Of a stretch of DNA of 24,471 bases, positions 1 to 7,483 are shown piece by piece (the stretch's first letter is position 1; each line of letters begins with the position of its first letter). Location: NCBI GenBank assembly GCA_903928955.1, contig CAIYTD010000128.1, forward strand, positions 1 to 24,471. Reading direction: 5' to 3'. A program made the translations under genes and the position numbers. Below the pieces are notes generated by a model. That model was not told the origin of the DNA. It searched no databases and saw only the letters and a program-made list of their open reading frames with translations. The DNA comes from Oligoflexia bacterium. GTDB taxonomy: Bacteria; Bdellovibrionota; UBA1018.

Positions 1-145
1 ATAATAGAAGGGAATGACATGTGAAGGAATAGAGTCTTCTTTCCAAATAAACTTAATTGCATCAGCGATAGCCTGAAATAAAAACCATCTGGCGCCTTTT
101 TGAAAGCTCCTCATTGAGGAACTGGAAAAGATATCTCTACTTTAT

Positions 146-195
146 GTTTCACTCTACTGAAATCTAGTCTAGACCAAATTTCAGTGGAGTGAAAC
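146..195. repeat. 18-bp inverted repeat just after hipA
   Basis: Arms at 146-163 and 178-195 are complementary at 17 of 18 positions, with a 14-nt loop. An 11-bp palindrome (TCTAGTCTAGA, 163-173) overlaps the left arm and loop. The right arm ends one base before the hipA stop codon (196-198). In the hipA transcript it would form a long hairpin, but no U-run follows, so a canonical intrinsic terminator is not shown. It could be a 3' stabilising hairpin or a boundary of the hipBA insertion. The rest of 1-195 shows no gene that I can support. Confidence 0.75.
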
Positions 196-1449
196 TTATT
201 TTGTGGTAAATGCTTTCTCCATCCTCTGTTGTTCAGACCTACTTAAGTTATATTTATCGGCAATCAGCTTCCAGTTTTTCAATTCCGTTTTAACTAGCGC
301 TAAAAATTCTGTCATTTTCTTCGGCGGGATCCTAAAGTCGTTAGCTACACTTTTTGCTAATTCAAAATCAAGTGCGTTACTTTTCCAAGAAATATTGAGG
401 CTCAGTCCATTCGCCATCTCATTGGGATTAAGATCATAGGCGGGAGATAGCTCCCAGCCTTCTTCGGACAGAAGGAAGCCATGATTGCGGAGGTGGTCAT
501 CGGAATTGGATACCGCGATAGAAAAAACAATCCTTTTCCAAAGTTCTTCCAAATCTTGATTTACTTTTGATGGCACTCCGTTTTGGATGATAAAATCAAC
601 CATTTCCAAATAACTCACGCCAGACTGATAACTATCTCCGTCTTTATGTTGAAGCAATGTCATTGCAGAAGCAAAATGCACTCTTTTGCCGTCCGGCATT
701 CGATCAAATCTTTTTGTTAAAAAAGTATGATGCTTGTTGGCAAATTTTTGCGCTTTTGCTACGGGGATACGAATTTTACATTTTTTTGCAAGTTCATAAA
801 CGACTGCCTCCCACCCTCCAACATCTTTTACGTCGTCTTTACTTGGAAATTTAGCGATCCATAAATGTTGATCAGGATCAATGACGCTTGCTTTAGGTCG
901 AGCTCCACCCAGAGAAGAGCCCGGAGCAAACAAAAGTTTGAGCTGTTCTGAGCAGCGAGGATCCTCTTCTGCATCTTCGCTCTCTAGGAAAAGACTTGCT
1001 TGTTCTAATTCTCTGATGGAAGTCCACGGAGGTGTCGGAACGTCATTGCCATCGTCCAAAAATGGGCCATCCATCTTAAATCTCAATCCTCCCATTCTTG
1101 TTTGGTCGTATACACCTAATAAATAATCTGACCCCATAAGCGTTTTGATCGAACGCTTTTCTTCTTTTGCGCGGAGCATTTCTCGACGAATCATGAGTGT
1201 TCTTCCCCATCGATCAGGAGAGGAATCCAAGAAAACCCCGAAATTTTCTGATCCGCTAGAAGTGTGAAAATTTCCTTTGTAAAGTTGTAGTTGTGGATCT
1301 ATTTGAAATGTGTATTTTCCTTTGAGCCAGGAGCTTTCATATTCAAATGAAAAAATCTCTTTTCCCCTCGTAACAGAGACATTCAGCGTCCCCACTTTTT
1401 GTGCCTCAGGTAGGAAATACCAATCAGCCCAGACTTCTATTTTTTTCAT
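196..1449 (-). CDS. hipA: HipA-family serine/threonine kinase toxin
   Basis: Toxin of a type II toxin-antitoxin pair. HipA kinases phosphorylate a translation target (glutamyl-tRNA synthetase in E. coli HipA) and induce dormancy; the target here is unknown. The 417-residue protein is full length for the family (about 410-440). An N-terminal HipA domain covers roughly residues 1-110. The flexible loop GSSLGGARPKA (177-187) matches the E. coli loop that carries the autophosphorylated Ser150, so Ser179 is the likely counterpart. Lys200 in IAKFPS fits the ATP-binding lysine. NSDDHLRNHGFLL (315-327) holds the catalytic Asp317 and Asn322, and YDLNP (338-342) the metal-binding Asp339. All key residues are present, so the kinase looks active. 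The ATG overlaps the hipB stop in an ATGA junction, indicating translational coupling. Residue equivalences are by motif alignment by eye. Confidence 0.95.
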   Translation of the reverse strand: MKKIEVWADWYFLPEAQKVGTLNVSVTRGKEIFSFEYESSWLKGKYTFQIDPQLQLYKGNFHTSSGSENFGVFLDSSPDRWGRTLMIRREMLRAKEEKRSIKTLMGSDYLLGVYDQTRMGGLRFKMDGPFLDDGNDVPTPPWTSIRELEQASLFLESEDAEEDPRCSEQLKLLFAPGSSLGGARPKASVIDPDQHLWIAKFPSKDDVKDVGGWEAVVYELAKKCKIRIPVAKAQKFANKHHTFLTKRFDRMPDGKRVHFASAMTLLQHKDGDSYQSGVSYLEMVDFIIQNGVPSKVNQDLEELWKRIVFSIAVSNSDDHLRNHGFLLSEEGWELSPAYDLNPNEMANGLSLNISWKSNALDFELAKSVANDFRIPPKKMTEFLALVKTELKNWKLIADKYNLSRSEQQRMEKAFTTK

Positions 1450-1787
1450 TTTGAATCCTGAATGATTTCTCGTGTTTTTGCTTTTTTTGGCGCACGCTTT
1501 TTGGGTTCCAATTCTAAGTCTTGAAGCTTTCTTCCTAAGAGGTCGTCTTTTGCAACTTGGGAAATATCCTCAGCTAGGTTTAAGCAATGAAGGACATTGG
1601 CGATTGCTCCAATACTGACTCCAAACTTTCCGTTTTCAATAGTTATAACCGTATTGAGCGAAATACCGGCCCTTTGAGCGACGGCTCGCAAGGAAAGTCT
1701 TCTCCTTAAACGGGCCATTCGGATATTTTCGCCTAATTGGGCGATTTGCCGTTTTACCAGGGGGGATGCTGTAATTGTTTTTTTCAT
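1446..1787 (-). CDS. hipB: HipB-family XRE antitoxin / autorepressor
   Basis: A 113-residue helix-turn-helix protein of the XRE/Cro-cI class encoded directly upstream of hipA. The HTH domain spans about residues 18-70, with the recognition region near AVAQRAGISLNTVITIENGK (35-54). A short basic tail follows (about 95-106, rich in Lys and Arg). In known pairs HipB binds HipA, neutralises it, and represses its own operon through palindromic operators. The expected operator-like repeats and a strong promoter lie immediately upstream (1789-1924). E. coli HipB is 88 residues, so this one has an extra C-terminal extension, which in such antitoxins is often the degradation-prone part. The ATG at 1785-1787 has an AGG a few bases upstream, inside the proximal inverted repeat. 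Confidence 0.92.
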   Translation of the reverse strand: MKKTITASPLVKRQIAQLGENIRMARLRRRLSLRAVAQRAGISLNTVITIENGKFGVSIGAIANVLHCLNLAEDISQVAKDDLLGRKLQDLELEPKKRAPKKAKTREIIQDSK

Positions 1788-1788
1788 A

Positions 1789-1842
1789 AATTACCTATAA
1801 ATTGATACAAATGAGTTTATTTGTATCAATTTATAGGTAATT
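1789..1842. promoter_or_regulatory. Operator-like inverted repeat O1 at hipBA promoter
   Basis: A perfect inverted repeat with 24-bp arms (1789-1812 and 1819-1842) and a 6-bp centre. It begins one base upstream of the hipB ATG and overlaps the predicted -10 box (1840-1845) and transcription start. A bound HipB dimer or pair of dimers here would block the promoter. Its arms match those of the second repeat (1869-1924) at 19 of 24 positions, sharing TTTGTATCA and ATAGG cores, which argues that one protein recognises both. Binding by HipB is inferred from position and family behaviour. Confidence 0.8.
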
Positions 1843-1868
1843 ATAAAACTAATTTCTTAATATGGCAA
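1840..1868 (-). promoter_or_regulatory. Predicted sigma70-type hipBA promoter
   Basis: Read on the minus strand, a -35 box TTGCCA (1863-1868) is followed after exactly 17 bp by a perfect -10 box TATAAT (1840-1845). Transcription would start near 1833, giving a leader of about 45 nt before hipB. The promoter sits between two related inverted repeats: O1 covers the -10 edge and start site, and O2 starts one base upstream of the -35 box. This layout is typical of an autoregulated toxin-antitoxin operon. Confidence 0.8.
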
Positions 1869-1924
1869 TAACAGCCTATTAAATGATATAAATAGGTTAT
1901 TTTGTATCATTTAATAGGCTGTTA
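1869..1924. promoter_or_regulatory. Operator-like inverted repeat O2 upstream of hipBA -35
   Basis: An inverted repeat with 24-bp arms (1869-1892 and 1901-1924), one mismatched pair and an 8-bp centre. It directly abuts the hipBA -35 box and lies 6 bp from the pfkA stop codon. Its similarity to O1 suggests a second HipB site. It could also act as the 3' hairpin of the pfkA transcript, but the bases after it in that direction (TTGCCATATT) are not a U-run, so an intrinsic terminator is doubtful. Confidence 0.75.
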
Positions 1925-1930
1925 CTTTTT

Positions 1931-2932
1931 CTAATACGCTAAAACTAAAGCTAGCGGAAGCAGTTCTGGCGGGATTTGCTTTTTATGCCCTATCACTTGA
2001 TCGAAAGGAACAAGAGTGACCTGTTCCTTTTGAATGCCTGCCATCGCATTGGATTGTCCAGCTAAGAGATAAGCAGCAGCAGCAGCGCCTAGTAAAGAGG
2101 CTAGAACCCGATCGTGAGCAGTGGGGGTGCCGCCGCGTTGAGTATGTCCTAGAATGCAAAACCGCGAGGAATATCCATAATTCGAAAGCTCTGCCGAGAG
2201 ACGCGCTGATAGTCCCGGTTGTGGTCCTTCAGCAACGACAATAATACTACTCGTTTTTCCTCTTTTGATCCCGCGTTCAATTGTCTTACACATGCTTGCC
2301 ACTGTTTCCTGAGTTTCTGGGAGGATCACGGTCTCAGCTCCTCCACCCATTGCTACTTGCAGTGCTATAAATCCGGAACTATGTCCCATGACTTCCACTA
2401 AAAAAATTCGGTCATGAGAGCTCGCAGTATCTCGAATGCGGTCGATGGCTTCGAGGGCAGTATTGACTGCGGTGTCAAAACCAATCGTGTCGTCTGTCAT
2501 TGCGATGTCATTATCGATTGTTCCTGGAATGCCAATAACGGGGAATCCCGTTTCTTTTTCGAGCAAATGGGCGCCTGTAAACGAGCCATCTCCTCCAATC
2601 ACAACCAGTCCCTCTATTCCTTCCGACCGGAGAATAGCAGCAGCTTCCTTTCGAACGGAGGGCTGATGGAAAGCTTCACATCGATCCGTTTTTAACAGAG
2701 TTCCTCCTCTCTGGATAATATTTGCTACAGAGGAGGCACCTAAATCAATCATCTGTTTTTCGAGAAGTCCACTGTAGCCTTTTAAGATTCCTTTGACTTG
2801 GCATCCCTGTGAAACACCATAGCGAACCACTGCTCGAATGGCAGCATTCATACCCGGGGCGTCGCCTCCGCTGGTGAGCACTGCAATGGAATTGAGTTTT
2901 TTGATGTGAGGAAGCTGAGGTAAAGTAATCAT
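1931..2932 (-). CDS. pfkA: ATP-dependent 6-phosphofructokinase
   Basis: Phosphorylates fructose-6-phosphate to fructose-1,6-bisphosphate, the committed step of glycolysis. At 333 residues it is slightly longer than the 320-residue E. coli enzyme, mainly from a short N-terminal lead. Visible motifs are SGGDAPGMNA (21-30), GGDGS (113-117), PGTIDND (136-142) with catalytic Asp140, TDDTIGFDTA (146-155), VMGHSSG (181-187) and GHTQRGG (262-268). Glycine rather than lysine before TIDND points to ATP rather than pyrophosphate as phosphoryl donor. The ATG overlaps the gpmI stop (ATGA), so it is the last gene of the housekeeping run. Confidence 0.96.
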   Translation of the reverse strand: MITLPQLPHIKKLNSIAVLTSGGDAPGMNAAIRAVVRYGVSQGCQVKGILKGYSGLLEKQMIDLGASSVANIIQRGGTLLKTDRCEAFHQPSVRKEAAAILRSEGIEGLVVIGGDGSFTGAHLLEKETGFPVIGIPGTIDNDIAMTDDTIGFDTAVNTALEAIDRIRDTASSHDRIFLVEVMGHSSGFIALQVAMGGGAETVILPETQETVASMCKTIERGIKRGKTSSIIVVAEGPQPGLSARLSAELSNYGYSSRFCILGHTQRGGTPTAHDRVLASLLGAAAAAYLLAGQSNAMAGIQKEQVTLVPFDQVIGHKKQIPPELLPLALVLAY

Positions 2933-4530
2933 ATTGATTTCCTTGGTAATAAGCTTTTTCCAGTGACTTCTTTTGGAATAGGAAGTTTTAAGAGCTCACA
3001 AAGAGTGGGCATAACGTCGGTTAAATTTCCGTCCTGGAGTGCGACCCGGCTTGTTTTAGGGGCAATAGCTGAGTCGGGAGCAATCCATATTGCAGGGACT
3101 GGATTCAATGTGTGTTGTGTATGGATTCGACCGAGAGCGTCTCTCATTTCTTCAGCGTTTCCATGGTCAGCTGTGAGTAATACGTGATGGCCTGATTTCT
3201 CAGCGGCACCTATGACTTGAGCTAAACAAACATCGAGTGTCTCGATGGCTCGTAAGGTAGCCTCGTAGTTGCCCGTATGCCCTACCATGTCTGCATTGGC
3301 AAAGTTCATGAGGATAAACTCATATTTTTGAGATTGAATTCTTTTGACAGCTTCTTCTGCAATCGAGTAAGCACTCATTTCAGGTTTTTGATCATAGGTG
3401 GCCACTTCTTTGTTCGAAGGAATCAGGACGCGATCTTCGTTTTTAAAGGGTTTTTCACGGCCACCATTAAAGAAAAAAGTCACATGTGCATATTTTTCAG
3501 TCTCCGCGAGCCGAAGTTGTGAGAGTGCGTGTTGTTCTGCCCATTCTCCCAAAATATGCTGAAAGCTTTGGGGTGCGTAGGCCACGCCAACAGATTGAAA
3601 GTTTTTGTCGTAAGTGGTCATGCCTGCAAAAGCACTCGGTCGAAATCCGCGGCCTCGATGAAATTCCTGAAAATCACGTTCAGTGATCGCGCGGCTGATC
3701 TCCCGAGCTCGATCGGAACGGAAGTTAAAAAAAATAACGCTGTCTCCGTCTTTCATATTTCCAGGTAGGTCTTCTGGTTTGCAGAATAAAACGGGTTCAA
3801 TAAATTCATCTGATTTGCCTGCATTGTAAGAATTTTCGATCACTTCCAGGGGAGTCAGTGGAGAGGCACTCACTTGGCCAACCAGAGTCTGATAAGCTTT
3901 TTGAATCCGATCCCATCTTTGATCTCGGTCCATAGCCCAGTAGCGCCCCATGAGCGATGCAATTCGAGCCCGAGTGGGACTTCCAGAGTGCTCTGAAAAG
4001 GAAGGGTGCGCTAAAAGCAGTTTTAAATAATGAGGAGATGAATCAGGAGGAGTATCCCTTCCATCTAAAAAGGCATGCACGTTGACTTGCGGGATTTGGA
4101 GGCTCAGACAAAGATCGAGCAGTGCGAGGAGGTGGTTGATCTCGCTATGAACTCCTCCATCTGAAAGTAACCCCATGAGATGTACACATCCCGTTTTTTT
4201 GGCTCCTGCTTCCAAGGTTTCGACAAGTACTGGATTTTTAAAAAAATCTCGATCTGCAATCGATTTTGAAATGCGTGTCAGGTCTTGATAGATGACTCTT
4301 CCGGCCCCCATTGTCATGTGACCCACTTCGGAGTTTCCCATTATCCCTAGGGGGAGTCCTACTGCTTCGCCATGAGTGACGAGTTGAGAGTGAGGGTATT
4401 TGCTCCAGAGGTGCTGATAAAAGGGCATTTTTGCATTCTGAATGGCATTAAAAGGTGAATCTTTTCCTATCCCGAAACCGTCTAGAACGATAAGAATGGC
4501 TCGTTGATTCATCGGGATTATTTTTGTCAC
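2929..4530 (-). CDS. gpmI: 2,3-bisphosphoglycerate-independent phosphoglycerate mutase
   Basis: Interconverts 3- and 2-phosphoglycerate using two Mn ions and a phosphoserine intermediate (alkaline phosphatase superfamily). Motifs, numbered from the longest start: metal-binding Asp17 in VLDGFG, nucleophile Ser67 in MGNSEVGH, substrate loop DGRDTPP (156-162), MGRYWAMDRDQRWDR (194-208), RSDR (271-274), NFANADMVGHTG (409-420) and ADHGNAE (454-460), with a following His473. Length 533, slightly over the usual 510-515. The longest start is a GTG at 4528-4530 without a clear ribosome binding site; an in-frame ATG at 4510-4512 (MNQRAILIVLDGFG) gives 527 residues and is equally plausible. It lies 38 bp after the pseudopilin gene and overlaps pfkA. 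Confidence 0.96.
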   Translation of the reverse strand: MTKIIPMNQRAILIVLDGFGIGKDSPFNAIQNAKMPFYQHLWSKYPHSQLVTHGEAVGLPLGIMGNSEVGHMTMGAGRVIYQDLTRISKSIADRDFFKNPVLVETLEAGAKKTGCVHLMGLLSDGGVHSEINHLLALLDLCLSLQIPQVNVHAFLDGRDTPPDSSPHYLKLLLAHPSFSEHSGSPTRARIASLMGRYWAMDRDQRWDRIQKAYQTLVGQVSASPLTPLEVIENSYNAGKSDEFIEPVLFCKPEDLPGNMKDGDSVIFFNFRSDRAREISRAITERDFQEFHRGRGFRPSAFAGMTTYDKNFQSVGVAYAPQSFQHILGEWAEQHALSQLRLAETEKYAHVTFFFNGGREKPFKNEDRVLIPSNKEVATYDQKPEMSAYSIAEEAVKRIQSQKYEFILMNFANADMVGHTGNYEATLRAIETLDVCLAQVIGAAEKSGHHVLLTADHGNAEEMRDALGRIHTQHTLNPVPAIWIAPDSAIAPKTSRVALQDGNLTDVMPTLCELLKLPIPKEVTGKSLLPRKSI

Positions 4531-4568
4531 ATTTTGGAAGAATTGGGAAGTAATAGCAGATTATTCGA

Positions 4569-5804
4569 TTATTTGCACCTCAATTGAATCGAAATTCCAC
4601 CAGATGGAAAGGCATTGACTGTCACGCCGGAGACCATGGAGCCAGGACTACAATTTACCCCAGCTACTCCTCCCTTAATTCCGCTTTGTGCAGACGGTGA
4701 ATTCGTCACAGGTCCGTTATTGACGATGCTCGTGCTGACGATAGTAGGCTGAGATGGGCTGGGTGGCGCAGGTGCAGGAATTAAAGCTTGGATAGCGGTA
4801 TTGAGTCCAGTAACATTACTAGCGGGAATGGTGGCATTGGATAAATTTCCAGAGATATTTGTAGCATCAATAGGCGCAATGACATTGCCGCCCGGAATGG
4901 TAGCATTGGATAAACTTCCAGAGATATTTGTAGCATTAATAGGTGCAATGACATTGCCGCCCGGAATGGTGGCATTGGATAAACTTCCAGAGATATTTGT
5001 AGCATTAATAGGTGCAATGACGTTGCTGCCCGGAATAGTGGCATTGGATAAACTTCCAGAGACATTTGCTGCACTAATAGGCCCACTGTAGCTTCCTGAC
5101 GTAATATTTCCAGTATTGGTAATGTTCGTCGTATTGAGAAGTCCTTTAATTGTAGCGGAACCAATAATCGTAGTGGAACCCGTATTTGTGTTAGAAATAT
5201 CATTTGGAGATGTGGATGAGCCTTGCCAGTATGTAGCCACAGTAGAAGTCAAACATCCTGTAATGAGATGATTGGTCGGGTTAACGGTGATGATGACCGG
5301 TAGTGTTTGAGAGAGTGTTTTATTTCCAATCGCTCCTTCTGCTCCTATCTCTTTAGATGCAGTTACAGTGAAGGGTACAATGTATTGATTGGTGCTGTAA
5401 GGGTAGACCGTGCCTGAAAATTCAAGATTTTTAATATTCAAGTTTCCTGTTATGCCCAGGCTAGCAATCGGTATGCCTGAGCTCAATCCATTGCTGGTGA
5501 GCGGACTGACGGAGATGGGTGAGGCTACAGGAAAAGTCCATCCGATTGCAGGTACTGTTGCAGGAAATCCGCTCGGATTGAAAACAGTTTGGCTAAACAT
5601 ATTGGTACAGCTCGGAGCATTATTGAGTACCATCTGAAGTTTTGAGACTAAGGCATTAAAATCTAATGTAGACTTTATAGATGCACTACTACGCATGCTT
5701 CTCGATAAGGATGCTTGAGTACCAAGAATGACCATCAGTGAAATCCCAGATGCGACTAAAACTTCTACAAGAGTCATTCCTTTGCGATTGAGGAGCGCAT
5801 TCAT
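4569..5804 (-). CDS. Type IV pilin-like (pseudopilin) protein with 23-residue repeats
   Basis: A 411-residue protein starting with a short basic leader and a class III signal: prepilin peptidase would cut after Gly9, leaving Met10 at +1 and the conserved Glu14 at +5 (GMTLVEVLVASG), followed by a hydrophobic helix to about residue 28. It should therefore be processed by PilD and inserted in the inner membrane or a pilus/type II secretion pseudopilus. Residues 243-334 are four exact-length 23-residue repeats with the core NATNISGSLSNATIPGGNV. A proline-rich linker (about 343-352) leads to a small C-terminal domain with Cys384 and Cys410, which might form a disulphide. The repeats resemble those of phage fibre or surface adhesin shafts, so an adhesive tip role is possible but inferred. 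It sits 43 bp after rlmH and 38 bp before gpmI. I do not recognise a named gene. Confidence 0.85.
   Translation of the reverse strand: MNALLNRKGMTLVEVLVASGISLMVILGTQASLSRSMRSSASIKSTLDFNALVSKLQMVLNNAPSCTNMFSQTVFNPSGFPATVPAIGWTFPVASPISVSPLTSNGLSSGIPIASLGITGNLNIKNLEFSGTVYPYSTNQYIVPFTVTASKEIGAEGAIGNKTLSQTLPVIITVNPTNHLITGCLTSTVATYWQGSSTSPNDISNTNTGSTTIIGSATIKGLLNTTNITNTGNITSGSYSGPISAANVSGSLSNATIPGSNVIAPINATNISGSLSNATIPGGNVIAPINATNISGSLSNATIPGGNVIAPIDATNISGNLSNATIPASNVTGLNTAIQALIPAPAPPSPSQPTIVSTSIVNNGPVTNSPSAQSGIKGGVAGVNCSPGSMVSGVTVNAFPSGGISIQLRCK
4803..5078 (-). repeat. Four tandem 69-bp coding repeats
   Basis: Four in-frame 69-bp units encode residues 243-334 of the pseudopilin. The landmark AGAGATATTT or its variant recurs at 4851, 4920, 4989 and 5058, exactly 69 bp apart. 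The central two units are nearly identical at DNA level while the outer ones have drifted, suggesting recent expansion by slippage or recombination. Copy number could vary between strains. Confidence 0.95.
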
Positions 5805-5847
5805 AATAGTACTTTTCGACTGATTTAGTTATTTCATGAAAAATTCT

Positions 5848-6342
5848 TTAAGATCCTTCATTATGATAAGGGTGGCGGTGGGTGACACTCGAGGCGCGAT
5901 AGAGCTGTTCATAAAGTACAACCCGGGCTAATTCATGCGAAAGAGTCTGGGGGCCTAAGCTAAAAGTCCCTTTTGCCTGTCTCCTGACTTCTTTTGAAAA
6001 GCCTAGACTGCTTCCAATACAAAGAGAAACAGGGGTGCCGAGTCGTTCCCAGTCTCTGAGTTCTTGAGCCCAATCTAGGGTGGAGCGATGGGGTCCTGTC
6101 TCGTCTAAAAGAGAGAAGGTTCCCCGGAGAGTGCTTTTGGTTTGAATGCGATGGAGGAGAATTTGACCTTCTTTGTCTTGAATGCGAGTTCGGGTGGCGG
6201 AGTCTTTTTGGGGAATCGATAAAGCCTTGAGTTCGATTTCTACGATAGGATTCCAGGAGCGAATGAGTCGCTGATAGTAGTCTGCGGCTTGGCGCAAGCC
6301 CGGAGTTTTGAGCTGACCAAAGGCAAAGATGGTGAGTTTCAA
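5848..6342 (-). CDS. rlmH: 23S rRNA pseudouridine-1915 N3-methyltransferase RlmH
   Basis: SPOUT-family methyltransferase that uses S-adenosylmethionine to methylate pseudouridine 1915 in helix 69 of 23S rRNA on assembled ribosomes. The 164-residue protein is close to the usual 155-160. The canonical start MKLTIFAFGQLK is present. The SAM-binding trefoil knot is visible as CIGSSLGF (108-115), followed by LSHELARVVLYEQLYRA (134-150) and the C-terminal PYHNEG (158-163), which matches the family's terminal PYHK-like motif. Its ATG overlaps the rsfS stop (ATGA), a pairing of ribosome-acting genes found in many bacteria. Confidence 0.94.
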   Translation of the reverse strand: MKLTIFAFGQLKTPGLRQAADYYQRLIRSWNPIVEIELKALSIPQKDSATRTRIQDKEGQILLHRIQTKSTLRGTFSLLDETGPHRSTLDWAQELRDWERLGTPVSLCIGSSLGFSKEVRRQAKGTFSLGPQTLSHELARVVLYEQLYRASSVTHRHPYHNEGS

Positions 6343-6779
6343 TTCAGACGACTAGCCGCAGGTCCGTAAAATTCGGATGGAATTTTCAGCCGAGGTGCAT
6401 TAGCCCAAAGATTTTCTAGATCATAATAGTCGCGCAGAGCGTCTAAGAAAATATGAACAATAACATCTCCAAAATCGAGTAGCACCCAGCGACCGTCTGC
6501 GTATCCTTCGGTTGAAAGAAGTTCATATCCGTTGGATTCCATGGTGCTGGAGATAGAGTCTGAAATCGCTTGAACTTGTCGATCCGATATTCCGCTGCAG
6601 ATCAGGAAGTAATCTGTCAAGCTCGAAACATCCGTGAGACCCAGGACTTTCACATTCTCAGCTTTTTTATCAATAGCCGCACGGGCACAGATGAGTGCTT
6701 TTTGTTGAGATACGTCTTCCAAAGAGATTGTAGTTGGAGCTTCAGTCATTATTGTTTCGTTCGTCATGAATACCTTCAT
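6339..6779 (-). CDS. rsfS: Ribosome silencing factor RsfS
   Basis: Binds ribosomal protein L14 and blocks joining of 30S and 50S subunits when nutrients are short. A 146-residue protein with the DUF143/Oligomerisation core: VLGLTDVSSLTDYFLICSG (45-63), followed by DRQVQAISDSI and the signature EGYADGRWVLLDFGDVIVHIF (91-111, internal residues D95, W98, D102, H109), then RDYYDLENLW (116-125). About 25 N-terminal residues precede the conserved core and later Met5 or Met11 starts are possible. It overlaps nadD by four bases (ATGA) and rlmH likewise, so it is translationally coupled on both sides. Confidence 0.95.
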   Translation of the reverse strand: MKVFMTNETIMTEAPTTISLEDVSQQKALICARAAIDKKAENVKVLGLTDVSSLTDYFLICSGISDRQVQAISDSISSTMESNGYELLSTEGYADGRWVLLDFGDVIVHIFLDALRDYYDLENLWANAPRLKIPSEFYGPAASRLN

Positions 6780-7483
6780 ATACCATAAAGTTGATGAGTC
6801 TTCAAATACCCGTCAATTTCAGGCAAGAGAGCATCCTGGGGAGGAGTACCTGTCCTGCTGAGGGTTTCCCGTATTTGAGTCGAGCAAAGGGGCATTGCAT
6901 CTGTGGGTACTAAGTGGAGGAATACGTTTGCTCCAGTGATTTGCCAAAGATTCGAATGCATCGGCCTGACTAGTCCGCTTGCTTCCCATTCTTGCAGAGT
7001 GCGTCTCGCAATTTCACTTCCTTGTGGTTTTCTTTCTAGAATAATCCAGTGACTTTGCGCCAGAAGTTCAGGAAATCGGTGCCAAGTGAAGAGTTGATCG
7101 AGCTGATCGGCTCCAATGACGCAGGCAAGGTGCGGAAAGTGGGGGCGAAGCTGAGTTAAAGTATCATAGGTATAACTCGGTTGATTTGGGTTGAGTAGCG
7201 CTCTTTCTAGCTCGAGAGTCTCAATTTTGACGTCTCGAGGAAAAGGATTGTTTTGAGCTGCGCTAAAGTTAATTCTTGCCATCGCAAGCCGGTTTTCTGC
7301 AGAGACTCGAGTAGGCTTGTGAGGAGGGGATCCGCAAGGAATAACCCAAACTTGTTTCACACCGGGATAATTAAAAAGCCCTCGAACCGCTTCACGATGA
7401 CCTAAATGGGGGGGGTCGAATCGACCTCCAAAAATTGCAGTGACTTCATTCCACCGGGGTGGGGGATGATGAGAAAAGTTCAA
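6776..7483 (-). CDS. nadD: Nicotinate-nucleotide adenylyltransferase
   Basis: Transfers AMP from ATP to nicotinic acid mononucleotide, the penultimate step of NAD synthesis. A nucleotidyltransferase of 235 residues with GGRFDPPHLGH (19-29, the (H/T)xGH site), PSYTYDTL (102-109), GADQL (124-128) and CSTQIRE (200-206, the ISSTxIR motif). The reading frame opens with a TTG codon at 7481-7483 overlapping the obg stop as TTGA; no ATG or GTG lies between it and the first strand motif, so the TTG start is likely real and relies on coupling to obg. It is slightly longer than E. coli NadD (213). Confidence 0.94.
   Translation of the reverse strand: MNFSHHPPPRWNEVTAIFGGRFDPPHLGHREAVRGLFNYPGVKQVWVIPCGSPPHKPTRVSAENRLAMARINFSAAQNNPFPRDVKIETLELERALLNPNQPSYTYDTLTQLRPHFPHLACVIGADQLDQLFTWHRFPELLAQSHWIILERKPQGSEIARRTLQEWEASGLVRPMHSNLWQITGANVFLHLVPTDAMPLCSTQIRETLSRTGTPPQDALLPEIDGYLKTHQLYGI

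Noticed and set aside
86..96. ACCATCTGGCG occurring both near position 86 and at 15571
   Set aside because: An 11-base match at two unrelated places without flanking similarity; treated as chance.
1869..1924. Second hipBA inverted repeat as the intrinsic terminator of pfkA
   Set aside because: No U-run follows in the pfkA direction, and its similarity to the promoter-proximal repeat makes an operator more likely. A secondary role at the mRNA 3' end is not excluded.
4803..5078. Regular 69-bp repeats as a CRISPR-like array
   Set aside because: The whole 69-bp unit is repeated with no unique spacers, it lies in frame inside a coding gene, and there are no cas genes.
4781..5203. Open frames in other phases across the pseudopilin repeat (minus 4781-5203, plus 4801-5091)
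   Set aside because: A 69-bp repeat is a multiple of three, so a frame without stops in one unit stays open through all four. They lack domains and good starts and are shadows of the repeat.
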